A model generated the notes under the pieces. It did no database searches, was not told where the DNA came from, and saw only the letters and a list, made by a program, of their open reading frames with translations. Source: an uncultured Prevotellaceae bacterium (GTDB lineage: Bacteria; Bacteroidota; Bacteroidia; Bacteroidales; Bacteroidaceae). Taken from it: a stretch of 16,831 bases of DNA. Below are positions 1 through 8,100 of this stretch, piece after piece (the first letter of the stretch is position 1; the number at the start of each line of letters is the position of its first letter). The stretch covers positions 1 through 16,831 of the forward strand of contig OMTC01000003.1 in NCBI GenBank assembly GCA_900313845.1, read 5' to 3'. Made by a program: the position numbers and the translations under genes.

Positions 1-1508
1 GCCTCTTCTTCTACGAAGGCACCGTCTGGTTCAAGCGTAGCTTCAACTACCATCCGCAGGCAGGCAAGCGAGCCATCCTCTACTTCGGTGCTGTCAACTA
101 CGAGGCAATCGTCTATCTCAACGGCAGGAAGCTCGGTCGCCACGTCGGCGGATTCACCGCCTTCAACTACGACGTGACCGACATCGTGAAGGAAGGCGAC
201 AACTTCGTCATCGTGAAAGTCGATAACAAGCGCCATCGCGACAACATCCCAACCGACATCTTCGACTGGTGGAACTATGGTGGCATCACCCGCGACGTGT
301 TCATCGCACAAGTCGATGACACCTACATTCAGAACTACTCCCTCCAGCTCGACCGTGCCACCCGCACCCAACTCCAAGGGTGGGTGCAGCTCAACGAGAA
401 GAAAGCAGGCGTGACCATCACCCTCCGCATCCCCGAACTCAAGCTCTCCCGTACCCTCACCACCGATGCCGAGGGACGTGCACAGTTCAGCGTGAAGGCA
501 AAACCAGTGTTGTGGAGTCCCGAAAACCCCAAGCAGTACGAAGTGGAATGGCAGATGGGTGGCAGCACCCTCAAGGACCAGATGGGCTTCCGCACCATCG
601 AAACCAAAGGCAAGACCATCCTGCTCAATGGCAAACCCGTCTTCCTCCGAGGCGTGAGCATCCATGAGGAAGCACCTTACCGACAAGGAAGGGCACACAC
701 CGCCGAGGATGCCCACACGCTCCTTTCTTGGGCAAAGGAGATGGGATGCAACTACGTTCGCCTTGCCCACTATCCACACAACGAACTGGCAGTGCGCGAG
801 GCAGAGAAGATGGGAATCATGGTGTGGAGCGAGATACCCGTCTATTGGACCATCTCGTGGGAGAATCCCGAAACCTACGCCAACGCCCAGCGACAACTCA
901 CCGACATGATTTCGCGCGACAGGAACCGTGCCGCCATCGTCATCTGGTCCATTGCCAACGAAACCCCACATAGCGCACCACGCGACCGTTTCCTCGGCAA
1001 CCTCGCCACCTACGCCCGTTCGCTCGACGACACCCGTCTCATCAGCATGGCGATGGAAGTGACTTCCGCCCGCAACTATGTGAACCGCTTGCAGGACAAC
1101 CTCAACGAGTTCGTGGATGTCATCAGTTTCAACGAATATGTAGGTTGGTATCGCGATCCGAAGGACGCACCCAAGATGACTTGGGAAATACCTTACGACA
1201 AACCCGTCATTGTCAGCGAGTTCGGAGGAGGCGCACTCAAAGGAAAGTATGGCGACAAGTATGCCCGATTCACAGAAGAGAACCAAGAAAACATCTATCG
1301 TGAGAACCTGAAGATGCTCGAAAAGATTGACGGACTGGCAGGACTCTCCCCTTGGATACTCGTTGACTTCCGTTCCCCTCGCCGCCAACTTGCCGACGTA
1401 CAGGATTTCTTCAACCGCAAGGGACTCGTCTCCAGTACAGGCGAGAAGAAAAAAGCCTTCTATGTCATGCAGGAATTCTATAGAAAGAAGAAAGAAAGCT
1501 CATTTTAA
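1..1508 (+). CDS. Glycoside hydrolase family 2 enzyme, probable beta-glucuronidase (5' end outside window)
   Basis: This is the C-terminal 501 residues of a GH2 retaining glycosidase. The reading frame is open from base 3 and the 5' end is missing; the ATG at 174 is internal, because clear GH2 jelly-roll sequence (FYEGTVWFKRSF, YLNGRKLGRHVGGFTAFNYD) precedes it. Order seen, counting from nt 3: sugar-binding jelly roll to about residue 115, immunoglobulin-like domain to about 200, then a TIM barrel. The acid/base glutamate is E320 in WSIANE (nt 960-962) and the nucleophile is E406 in VSEFGGG (nt 1218-1220), both in the expected GH2 contexts. NRKG at residues 471-474 (nt 1413-1424) matches the N-x-K motif that contacts the glucuronate carboxylate in beta-glucuronidases, which favours that specificity over beta-galactosidase. 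Bacterial beta-glucuronidases are about 600 residues, so roughly 100 N-terminal residues should lie upstream; signal peptide and cell location cannot be judged. The family is certain and the substrate probable. Confidence 0.93.
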   Translation, partial: LFFYEGTVWFKRSFNYHPQAGKRAILYFGAVNYEAIVYLNGRKLGRHVGGFTAFNYDVTDIVKEGDNFVIVKVDNKRHRDNIPTDIFDWWNYGGITRDVFIAQVDDTYIQNYSLQLDRATRTQLQGWVQLNEKKAGVTITLRIPELKLSRTLTTDAEGRAQFSVKAKPVLWSPENPKQYEVEWQMGGSTLKDQMGFRTIETKGKTILLNGKPVFLRGVSIHEEAPYRQGRAHTAEDAHTLLSWAKEMGCNYVRLAHYPHNELAVREAEKMGIMVWSEIPVYWTISWENPETYANAQRQLTDMISRDRNRAAIVIWSIANETPHSAPRDRFLGNLATYARSLDDTRLISMAMEVTSARNYVNRLQDNLNEFVDVISFNEYVGWYRDPKDAPKMTWEIPYDKPVIVSEFGGGALKGKYGDKYARFTEENQENIYRENLKMLEKIDGLAGLSPWILVDFRSPRRQLADVQDFFNRKGLVSSTGEKKKAFYVMQEFYRKKKESSF

Positions 1509-1521
1509 ATGGGCTTTTTTT
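1495..1521 (+). terminator. Intrinsic terminator overlapping the GH2 stop codon
   Basis: AAGCTCATT (1496-1504) pairs with AATGGGCTT (1508-1516) through nine base pairs, one of them a G-U wobble, with a three-base loop. An uninterrupted run of T follows (1515-1521). The TAA stop (1506-1508) lies at the loop. It should end the GH2 transcript and insulate the operon that starts about 600 bp downstream. Confidence 0.75.
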
Positions 1522-1558
1522 GATTGTACCGAACTGAGAGCTTGGCGTAAGCCAACCG

Positions 1559-1817
1559 CTCCCTTGATGGCATTGGCATCCTCCTTTGATTCTACTGGTC
1601 TTCTCCTTTGATTTTACTAAAATGCCGAGCCTTCAACGTTTATACGGCGAGCCCTCGTTATCGCAACGCCGAGCGTTCGCCGTTTCGATAACGAGCCTTC
1701 GGCAACTAGTTAAATTCGAAGGAACGATTCAGTCAGTCCACATAAACAATTCAGATAATCCACAAATGCGATACAGACAATCCACACATAAGCTTCAGTA
1801 AATCCTCTCATGCGCTT
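1559..1817. repeat. Degenerate 22-bp-period repeat array with three sequence blocks
   Basis: Written in rows of 22 bases, this stretch lines up column by column. Block A has three units starting at 1559, 1581 and 1603, headed CTCCCTTGAT, CTCCTTTGAT and CTCCTTTGAT. Block B has four units starting at 1624, 1646, 1668 and 1690, headed GCCGAGCCTTC, GGCGAGCCCTC, GCCGAGCGTTC and AACGAGCCTTC. An 18-base joint follows (1712-1729). Block C has four units starting at 1730, 1752, 1774 and 1796, each opening with CAG and carrying AGTCCACA, AATCCACA, AATCCACA and AATCCTCT. Adjacent block C units match at about 15 of 22 positions by eye. In each unit the first half is better conserved than the second. The period is not a multiple of three, so it does not encode a peptide repeat, and there are no unique spacers, so it is not a CRISPR. 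The function is unknown: it could be a decayed tandem repeat or a helically phased set of binding sites. No gene is supported in 1509-2124. Confidence 0.7.
1654..1695. repeat. Perfect 10-bp inverted repeat inside the 22-bp array
   Basis: CTCGTTATCG (1654-1663) is the exact reverse complement of CGATAACGAG (1686-1695), separated by 22 bases. As RNA it could form a stem-loop whose loop holds a smaller AACG/CGTT pairing. No T-run follows directly, so it is not a classical terminator. Its arms fall in neighbouring block B units and may be part of why those units look conserved. Confidence 0.6.
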
Positions 1818-1916
1818 GATGATGATTTATTTTTTATTTAGGTGGAATATCAGTGGGACTTTTTTGACATTCCATCATATTTTTTTGTTAAAAATAAGAG
1901 TTTTTCGGGTATATCC

Positions 1917-1948
1917 TATGGACTTTTAAGGATTTTTGAGTATTTTTG
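1917..1948 (+). promoter_or_regulatory. Bacteroidota-type promoter for the FAS1-SusCD operon
   Basis: TATTTTTG (1941-1948) fits the Bacteroidota -7 consensus TAnnTTTG exactly. Twenty bases upstream, TATG (1917-1920) is one mismatch from the -33 consensus TTTG. The predicted start is near 1954-1956, giving a leader of about 170 nt before the first operon gene. This is the only good match I found in the gap. The T-rich sequence makes a chance match possible. Confidence 0.5.
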
Positions 1949-1956
1949 CGGCTGTG

Positions 1957-1974
1957 TCTGTTGAAAACAACAGA
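1957..1974 (+). other. Hairpin at the predicted 5' end of the operon mRNA
   Basis: TCTGTTG (1957-1963) and CAACAGA (1968-1974) are exact reverse complements around an AAAA loop. The hairpin starts within a few bases of the predicted transcription start, where a stem could protect the mRNA 5' end or take part in leader folding. A role is inferred from position only. Confidence 0.5.
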
Positions 1975-1982
1975 GATACTGA

Positions 1983-2015
1983 CTGATTCCCGTGGGTGAC
2001 ATGGGCAGATTTTTT
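1983..2015 (+). terminator. Terminator-like hairpin with T6 in the operon leader (possible attenuator)
   Basis: CCCGTG (1989-1994) pairs with CATGGG (2000-2005) around a five-base loop, with one G-T wobble. An outer CTG/CAG pairing (1983-1985 with 2006-2008) leaves an ATT bulge. A2009 and six T residues (2010-2015) follow. It lies between the predicted promoter and the first gene, so a transcript stopping here would be only about 60 nt. I could not find a convincing alternative antiterminator fold, and the stem is short. Confidence 0.4.
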
Positions 2016-2055
2016 ACCTAACTATTCTGTGGAGAATTTATTTTTTCATCCTGAA

Positions 2056-2073
2056 TTCAAGATTTATCTTGAA
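2056..2073. promoter_or_regulatory. Palindrome upstream of the first operon gene
   Basis: TTCAAGAT (2056-2063) and ATCTTGAA (2066-2073) are exact inverted copies separated by two T. In DNA this is an 18-bp operator-like palindrome; in RNA it is a seven-pair stem with a UUUA loop. It ends 51 bases before the ATG at 2125. The sequence between is A-rich and probably unstructured, as is usual for translation start regions in this phylum. Confidence 0.4.
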
Positions 2074-2124
2074 CTACAAAAACTAATCAACTAATTATCA
2101 ACAACAATATTTCAAACTACACTT

Positions 2125-5085
2125 ATGGACAAACGCTATTCTTTACACGAGGTAAAGCAACGGACGAGCCGAACGATGTTTTCGGGTTTCGCTCGCTCCT
2201 TCGCCAAGACCTTGTGCGTCCTTTCGTTGGGCGGTTGGATGATGGCTTGTTCGGATGACTACAAATGGGACAACGAGAACCCAAGCTATCTGAACTCGAG
2301 CATCTACGACTGCCTGAAGGAAAAGGGCAACTACACGAATTTCATTCGTCTGATTGACGACTTGAACTATGCGGATGTGCTGGCAAAGACAGGTAGTAAG
2401 ACTTTGTTCGTCGCCGACGACGATGCCTTCAAGACCTTCTATGCGAGCAACAACTGGGGAGTGGGCAGCTACGAGCAGCTCTCTACGAGTCAGAAGAAGC
2501 TGATCCTCAACTCCGCCATGGTGAACAACGCCTACCTGCTCGAAATGATGTCGAGCACCGTGGGACCAGAACCAGGCCTCTGCCTGCGCCGTGAGACAGC
2601 TGCGGACGTGCTCGACTCCGTGCCTCACTTCAATGGCGACCAACTGCCTACGAACTACAACCCTGACGACTTCGACTACTGGGCTCGTTTCCGTGTGCCT
2701 TCGAAGGGCGGTATCTACATGGCGCTCGACAACTCGAACCAGATGATGACGCACTTCTTGGCTCAGCAGATGGCTAACAAGAAGATTACAGACAAGGACT
2801 TCAGCATCATCGTGGGACAGGAACGATCGAAGAACGATGCGTTCATCTACGACAGCAAGGTGCTGGAGCAGAACATTACCTGCCAGAACGGATATGTGAA
2901 CCGTCTCGACAAGGTGCTCATCACGCCTCAGAACATGGCTGAGATGATGCGCACGAACGGAAAGACCGATATCTTCAGCCACATGATGGACCGCTTCTCG
3001 GCTCCATTCTACGATGCTGAGCTCACGGCTCGCTACCGTCTGCTCTATGGCAACTCAGTGGATTCCGTTTGGCAGAAGCGTTATTTCAACTCGCAGGACT
3101 ATCGCCCTCTGCAAAATGACCAGGGTACGGACCCAACGGGCAACCCTAACGGCAACACCATCAAGTTCGGTTTGACCTTCGACCCAGGATGGAACGCATA
3201 TCAGGCAAACAGTGCCGTGACCAAAGAACAGGACATGGGTGTGATTTTCGCGCCAACTGACGAGCGTCTCTACGAATACTTCTTCTCGGAGAAGGGCGGT
3301 GGACGCTTCTTGCTGGAGGCTTACGCTCCTGAAGAGATGGCAAACGTGAAGGGTTTGGAGGACAAGGAAAACATCTACCGTGCCGTTGACCAGATTCCTC
3401 GCGACGTGATTCAGGCGCTCATCAACAACCTGATGAAGGAGCAGTTCTGCAACTCCGTGCCAAGCAAGTTCGAAACCATCAAGGACGACGCGCAGGACCC
3501 AATGCTCGACGAGACGCACTTGGACAAAATCAAGAAGGTGCTGCTTGCGAACAACGGTGCCATCTACCTGATGGACGAGGTGCTCACCCCTGCACAGTAT
3601 GCGGCTGTATCGGCTCCTGCATACGTAAGCAAGGATATGCGCGTGATGAACTACGCCATTCAGAAACTGACATGGATGGGTACGGCGAAGAACTTCTACG
3701 CTTACTTGCTCGCCATGAGTTCCCGCTTCAGTTTGTTTGTACCAAGGGATGGCTTCTGGTATATCGACCCAGTGAGCTTCATTCCTAAAAATAATAATGT
3801 GACGCCACGTGCCATCTACTATGACTGGAACGAGAAGACGGATGCCATGAGAGGTACCTCCTACCCTATCACCTACGATTTCCAGACTGGCACTTACACG
3901 ATTGGCGAGACACCTATGTCAACGGGTGCTGCCAGTTCGACAGAGTTGTCGGACCGCCTGAACGACATCCTCGAAACCCACACCATCGTGCATGAGGACA
4001 AGACCGACGTGAGCGGCATCGACGAAACGGCGACGGGTGTGGAATGCGACCAGCATTACTTCCTCTCGAAGAATGGTGCTCCAGTCTATGTGAAGAACGC
4101 CAAGCAGCATGCCAGCGGCATGGAGGTGCAAGGCGGCTGGGGCTTGCAGCACGGCGAGAGCCAGAAGGTGGTTCGTTTCGACGACAAGACCCGCGAGACG
4201 AACGGCAACGGTAACGGTATGGCATACCAGATTGATGGTGCCATCGTGCCTACCATCGAGTCAGTATATAGCGCACTTTACAACAACCAAGATAAGTTTG
4301 GCAAGTTCTTCGAGCTTTGCGAAGCTGACAACTCCGAGATTCTGGAAACCTTGAAGCCTTACCTGAACAAGGATGCTGAAGGCAAGGACATCTACACCAA
4401 CGCCGAGTACCTGAAGCGCTATGCCATCTTCGTGAATGGTGGCGGTCTGCCTTGCTTCGACAAGCAGACGGGAACCATCGTGACACAGGCAACGAACGTG
4501 CGTTTCTTCAGCAACTACCGCTACACGGTGTATGTGCCTTCGGATGCAGCCATCCAGACAGCCATCGAGGCTGGTCTGCCTACATGGCAAAGCATCAACA
4601 GCTATCTGGAATTGGACAAGGAACCAGAGCAGCGCACGGAAATGACGGAAGCCGAGGAAGAGGCTCGCAACGTGAAGGCTGCTGCCATGGTGACTGCACT
4701 GATGAACTTCTTGAAGTATCACTTCCAAGACAACTCCGTGTTTGCCGACGTACCTGCCCTGGCACCTACTCAGTATGAGACTGCCACACTCAACAGCGAG
4801 ACAGGTATCTACTGCAAGGTGACCGTATCATCGAGCGGCAACGGAACGTTGAACGTGAAGGACATCGCAGGCAACACCCGCAGTGTGCTGGACAACTTCA
4901 AGAACCAACTGGTGCGTGACTACGTGATTGCTTCGAATCAGATTAGCGCTTCCTCGTTCGCCGTGATGCACGGCATCGATGGTGTGCTGAACTACAAGAC
5001 GCTCACCAACGGACGCTACGACAGCGACTGGAACACCACTGGAGCTGCTAAGAGATTCATCAAGAATTACCAGATTAAGGACTAA
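2125..5085 (+). CDS. Surface lipoprotein with four fasciclin (FAS1) domains
   Basis: This 986-residue predicted outer-membrane lipoprotein is the first gene of the operon. The signal sequence ends at lipobox WMMAC with lipidated C42, followed by SDDY, an acidic stretch like the Bacteroidota lipoprotein export signal, so surface display is likely. Each of four FAS1 units is seen as a front motif (family pattern TVFAPTDEAF) and a rear motif (NGxIxxIDxVLxP): LFVADDDAF (about 94-102) with NGYVNRLDKVLITP (255-268); VIFAPTDERL (373-382) with NGAIYLMDEVLTP (477-489); FSLFVPRDGF (535-544) with NGMAYQIDGAIVPT (697-710); TVYVPSDAAI (801-810) with FAVMHGIDGVLNYK (945-958). Units 3 and 4 are longer than an ordinary FAS1 domain of about 140 residues and carry insertions. 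No catalytic motif is visible. FAS1 domains elsewhere mediate adhesion or ligand binding, so binding or scaffolding is the inferred role. The ATG at 2125 gives a long 17-residue lead; M18 (nt 2176) would give a more typical signal peptide. Confidence 0.9.
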   Translation: MDKRYSLHEVKQRTSRTMFSGFARSFAKTLCVLSLGGWMMACSDDYKWDNENPSYLNSSIYDCLKEKGNYTNFIRLIDDLNYADVLAKTGSKTLFVADDDAFKTFYASNNWGVGSYEQLSTSQKKLILNSAMVNNAYLLEMMSSTVGPEPGLCLRRETAADVLDSVPHFNGDQLPTNYNPDDFDYWARFRVPSKGGIYMALDNSNQMMTHFLAQQMANKKITDKDFSIIVGQERSKNDAFIYDSKVLEQNITCQNGYVNRLDKVLITPQNMAEMMRTNGKTDIFSHMMDRFSAPFYDAELTARYRLLYGNSVDSVWQKRYFNSQDYRPLQNDQGTDPTGNPNGNTIKFGLTFDPGWNAYQANSAVTKEQDMGVIFAPTDERLYEYFFSEKGGGRFLLEAYAPEEMANVKGLEDKENIYRAVDQIPRDVIQALINNLMKEQFCNSVPSKFETIKDDAQDPMLDETHLDKIKKVLLANNGAIYLMDEVLTPAQYAAVSAPAYVSKDMRVMNYAIQKLTWMGTAKNFYAYLLAMSSRFSLFVPRDGFWYIDPVSFIPKNNNVTPRAIYYDWNEKTDAMRGTSYPITYDFQTGTYTIGETPMSTGAASSTELSDRLNDILETHTIVHEDKTDVSGIDETATGVECDQHYFLSKNGAPVYVKNAKQHASGMEVQGGWGLQHGESQKVVRFDDKTRETNGNGNGMAYQIDGAIVPTIESVYSALYNNQDKFGKFFELCEADNSEILETLKPYLNKDAEGKDIYTNAEYLKRYAIFVNGGGLPCFDKQTGTIVTQATNVRFFSNYRYTVYVPSDAAIQTAIEAGLPTWQSINSYLELDKEPEQRTEMTEAEEEARNVKAAAMVTALMNFLKYHFQDNSVFADVPALAPTQYETATLNSETGIYCKVTVSSSGNGTLNVKDIAGNTRSVLDNFKNQLVRDYVIASNQISASSFAVMHGIDGVLNYKTLTNGRYDSDWNTTGAAKRFIKNYQIKD

Positions 5086-5090
5086 AATAG

Positions 5091-5179
5091 AAATTAAAAA
5101 TGAAAAATTAAAAATTAAAAATGAAAAATGAATCGATTTCCTGCTTTGTTTTTACTTTTTAATTTTTACTTTTTAATTC
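5091..5179. repeat. AT-rich imperfect inverted repeat between the FAS1 gene and susC
   Basis: The left arm (about 5091-5129) is built from tandem copies of ATTAAAAATGAAAA-like sequence. The right arm (about 5149-5179) is close to its reverse complement, with only a few mismatches, around a short loop holding AATCGATTTC. It fills nearly the whole 109-bp spacer and would form a long weak hairpin in mRNA. It could act as an intra-operon expression modulator or processing site. TTTG (5145-5148), 18 bases, then TACTTTTT (5167-5174) is also a poor promoter match that could feed susC. Similar A/T-rich inverted repeats are familiar between Bacteroidales genes, so this may be a dispersed element. Confidence 0.6.
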
Positions 5180-5194
5180 AATAAAATAAAAGGT

Positions 5195-8100
5195 ATGAAT
5201 CATTTAATAAGATATATACTGACAATAGCTGTACTGCTGATAGGAGGCGGGACAGCTTTGGCACAGCAGCGCATCACGGGTCATGTGTATGACGACATCG
5301 AACCGATTATGATGGCGAACGTGGTGGAGCGCGATGCCAACAACCGTATCGTGGAGGCTGCCGTGACGGATATGAACGGTAACTTCTCGATGGTGGTGAA
5401 GAATCCGAAGGACTACCTCGTGGTGTCGTACGTAGGATACAAGACTTACAGGGTGCAGATAGGCAACCAAACGAAATTCAATATCCATTTGCAGGATGCC
5501 AACATGATTGAGGAGGTTGTGATCAAGGCAAAGCCTAAGACGCAGAGCAACGGTCTGACCATCCCTGTGAAGGAAATCTCTGTGGCAACCCAGACGATGA
5601 ACATGGATGATGTGGAGGGTTTGAGCTTCGCATCTGCCGACGAGGCACTGCAAGGTAAAATCGCAGGTCTCGACATCATCTCCAACTCGGGTAACCTCGG
5701 TGCAGGTACAAGTATGCGTATGCGTGGTGTGAGCACCATCAATGGTAGTGCAGAACCGCTCATCGTGGTGGATGGCAACCCATTCGACCTTCCTGACGAC
5801 GTGTCGAGCGTGAACTTCGAAGACCTCGACAACGAGGAACAGTTTGCTACCCTCCTTTCCGTGAACCCTGAGGACATCAAGGAAATCAAGGTGCTGAAGG
5901 ATGCTGCTTCGAGTGCCATCTGGGGTGCACGTGGTGCCAACGGTGTCATCGAAATCACCACCCGTCGTGGTGTGACAGGTAAGACGAAAATCAACTTCAG
6001 CTACCGTTTCACAGGTTCGTGGGCTCCTGACGGCTTGAACATGCTCGATGGTGACGGCTACACGATGATGCTGAAGGAAGCTTACTTCAACCCTCGCCAG
6101 AGCACGGCTTCGTCGAACATGGTGGAAATCAACTACGACCAGAGCCGCCCTTCCTACTACTATAACTTCAACAAGAATACCGACTGGGTGGATGCCGTGA
6201 ACCAGTTCGGACAGACGCACAACTACTACCTGACACTGACGGGTGGTGGTGAGAAGGCTAAGTTCCGCATCTCGGGTGGTTACGACCATCAGACGGGTAC
6301 CATCATCAAGCAGTACCTCGACCGCTTCTCTACCCGACTCGTGCTGGACTACGACGTGAGTGACCGCATCCGCTTCTCCTCGAACTTCGCCCTCACCTAC
6401 ACGGACAACCACCGTAACTGGGATGGCGGTTCTACGAGTGGAATCCTCGGACGTGCCTACAATGCCATGCCTAACATGAGCATCTACGAATATGCTTACG
6501 ACACGGCTACTGGTCAGCCTTACCTCACGGGTGACTTCTACAAAATGCTGCCAAGCTATAACACTGAAGGTGTGACGCCTGACGGCTATTCTTCCCGCTA
6601 CCTGAGCGACATGAAGAGCAACGGCAACCCTGTGGCTATGGCGCACCAAGCATTCAACAACCAGAGCACCTACCGTATCAATCCGCAGTTCAACCTTCGC
6701 TATAAGTTATTGGGAAAAGACTCTGATTCTCACCAACTTGACTTGAACGCAGAAGTGTATATGGACATCTACAACGAGTCGGTGAATTCCTACTTCCCTA
6801 ACTCGTTGACCACCAACGCATGGAACTCGGGTGTGAACACCACCAGCAACTCGGAATACAAGAGTTTGGCGTTCACCAACCGCGAAACTCTCACCTATAT
6901 TCCTCACTTCAACAGCGACAAATGGTCAGCAAGCGCCATGCTCCGCTACGAATTGACCACGGGTAACGGTTCCAGCCAGGGACTCGGCAACAGCGGTATC
7001 CCTACAGGCATCAACTCCAGCATCGCAACGGGTTATCTGACAAACACCTCGTCGGGCACCAGCGAATGGAGAAGCATGGCAATGCGTGGTTCTGCCCACT
7101 TGGCATACCTGGATGGTCGCTACTCCATCGACGTGACTGTGAGCCGCGACGGTTCCACGAAGTTTGGTGCTGGCAGCAAATGGGGTACCTTCCCTGCAGT
7201 GTCAGGACGATGGAACATCAGCGATGAGCCTTGGTTTGCTCCTCTCACCAAGTACGTGAGCCTCCTCTCCTTCCGCCCAGGTTGGGGACGAAACGGTAGA
7301 GCACCAGGCAGCGAATACCTGATGTATAACAGATATAGCGACTACGGCGTGTATGGTAGTGGAAACTATATCAACAGTGCCATCAACCCAGAGAACCTGC
7401 GACTGACCGACTTGAAGTGGGAAACAGTGGATTCCTGGAACCTCGGTTTCAATTTGAATCTCCTTGAGGACATGCTGCAATTCGACTTCAACATCTACAA
7501 CAAGAAGACAAAGGATCTGCTGATGGCTAACACGGGCATTCCTGGTTCCACAGGTTTCAACACATTGGCATGGAAGAATGCTGGCGAATTGGAGAACCAA
7601 GGTTGGGAACTCTACATCAACACGGGCAGATTCCTGAAGCTTGGCAAGTTCTACATGACTGCTTCGTTCAATATCGCTCAGAATATCAACAAGATAACGA
7701 AGATGAACCCAACCGTGCTTTCATCCATGAATCCGGAATACGACTACAATAACTTCACCTACTTGCAGCGCATCCAAATCAACAATGCCGTGGGTTCCAT
7801 CTACGGTTTCCGCTACAAGGGCATCTATCGCTACGACTACGAACATAGCGGTATGACCGACGAAAGCCGCAACACGTATGGCGACAACACTGCGATGGCT
7901 GCCATGGAACGCGGCGAGGACTTCAGCTGTCCAGTAGTTCGCGACGAGAACGGCAACGTTCTTTATGATTCGAAGGGTGAGCCACTGAAGATGTACTTCA
8001 ACTATGGTGGTACGAACTACGAATTCAAGGGTGGTGACGTGATTTACGAAGACGTGAACCACGACGGACAAATCAACGAGCTCGACATTGTGTATCTCGG

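Noticed and set aside
174..1508. ATG at 174 as the true start of the GH2 gene
   Set aside because: The same frame upstream encodes typical GH2 jelly-roll sequence, so the gene starts outside the window.
1586..1801. Small + strand frame of 71 codons in the intergenic gap
   Set aside because: It runs through the 22-bp repeat array, whose period is not a multiple of three, and has no start context or homology I recognise.
1559..1817. CRISPR array
   Set aside because: Units are contiguous and degenerate, with no identical repeats separated by unique spacers, and no cas genes are present.
1864..1895. TTGACA-type sigma-70 promoter (1864-1869 with an A/T-rich -10 near 1889)
   Set aside because: Bacteroidota primary sigma factors use the -33/-7 pattern; the spacing is 19 and the -10 match is poor.
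2143..2982. Antisense frame of 279 codons opposite the first FAS1 gene
   Set aside because: Same mirror effect; no plausible start context or recognisable motif.
5204..6649. Long open antisense frame of 481 codons opposite the first SusC
   Set aside because: It mirrors the codon bias of the SusC gene, its product is rich in His, Val and Arg without domain-like pattern, and the sense strand is a certain gene.
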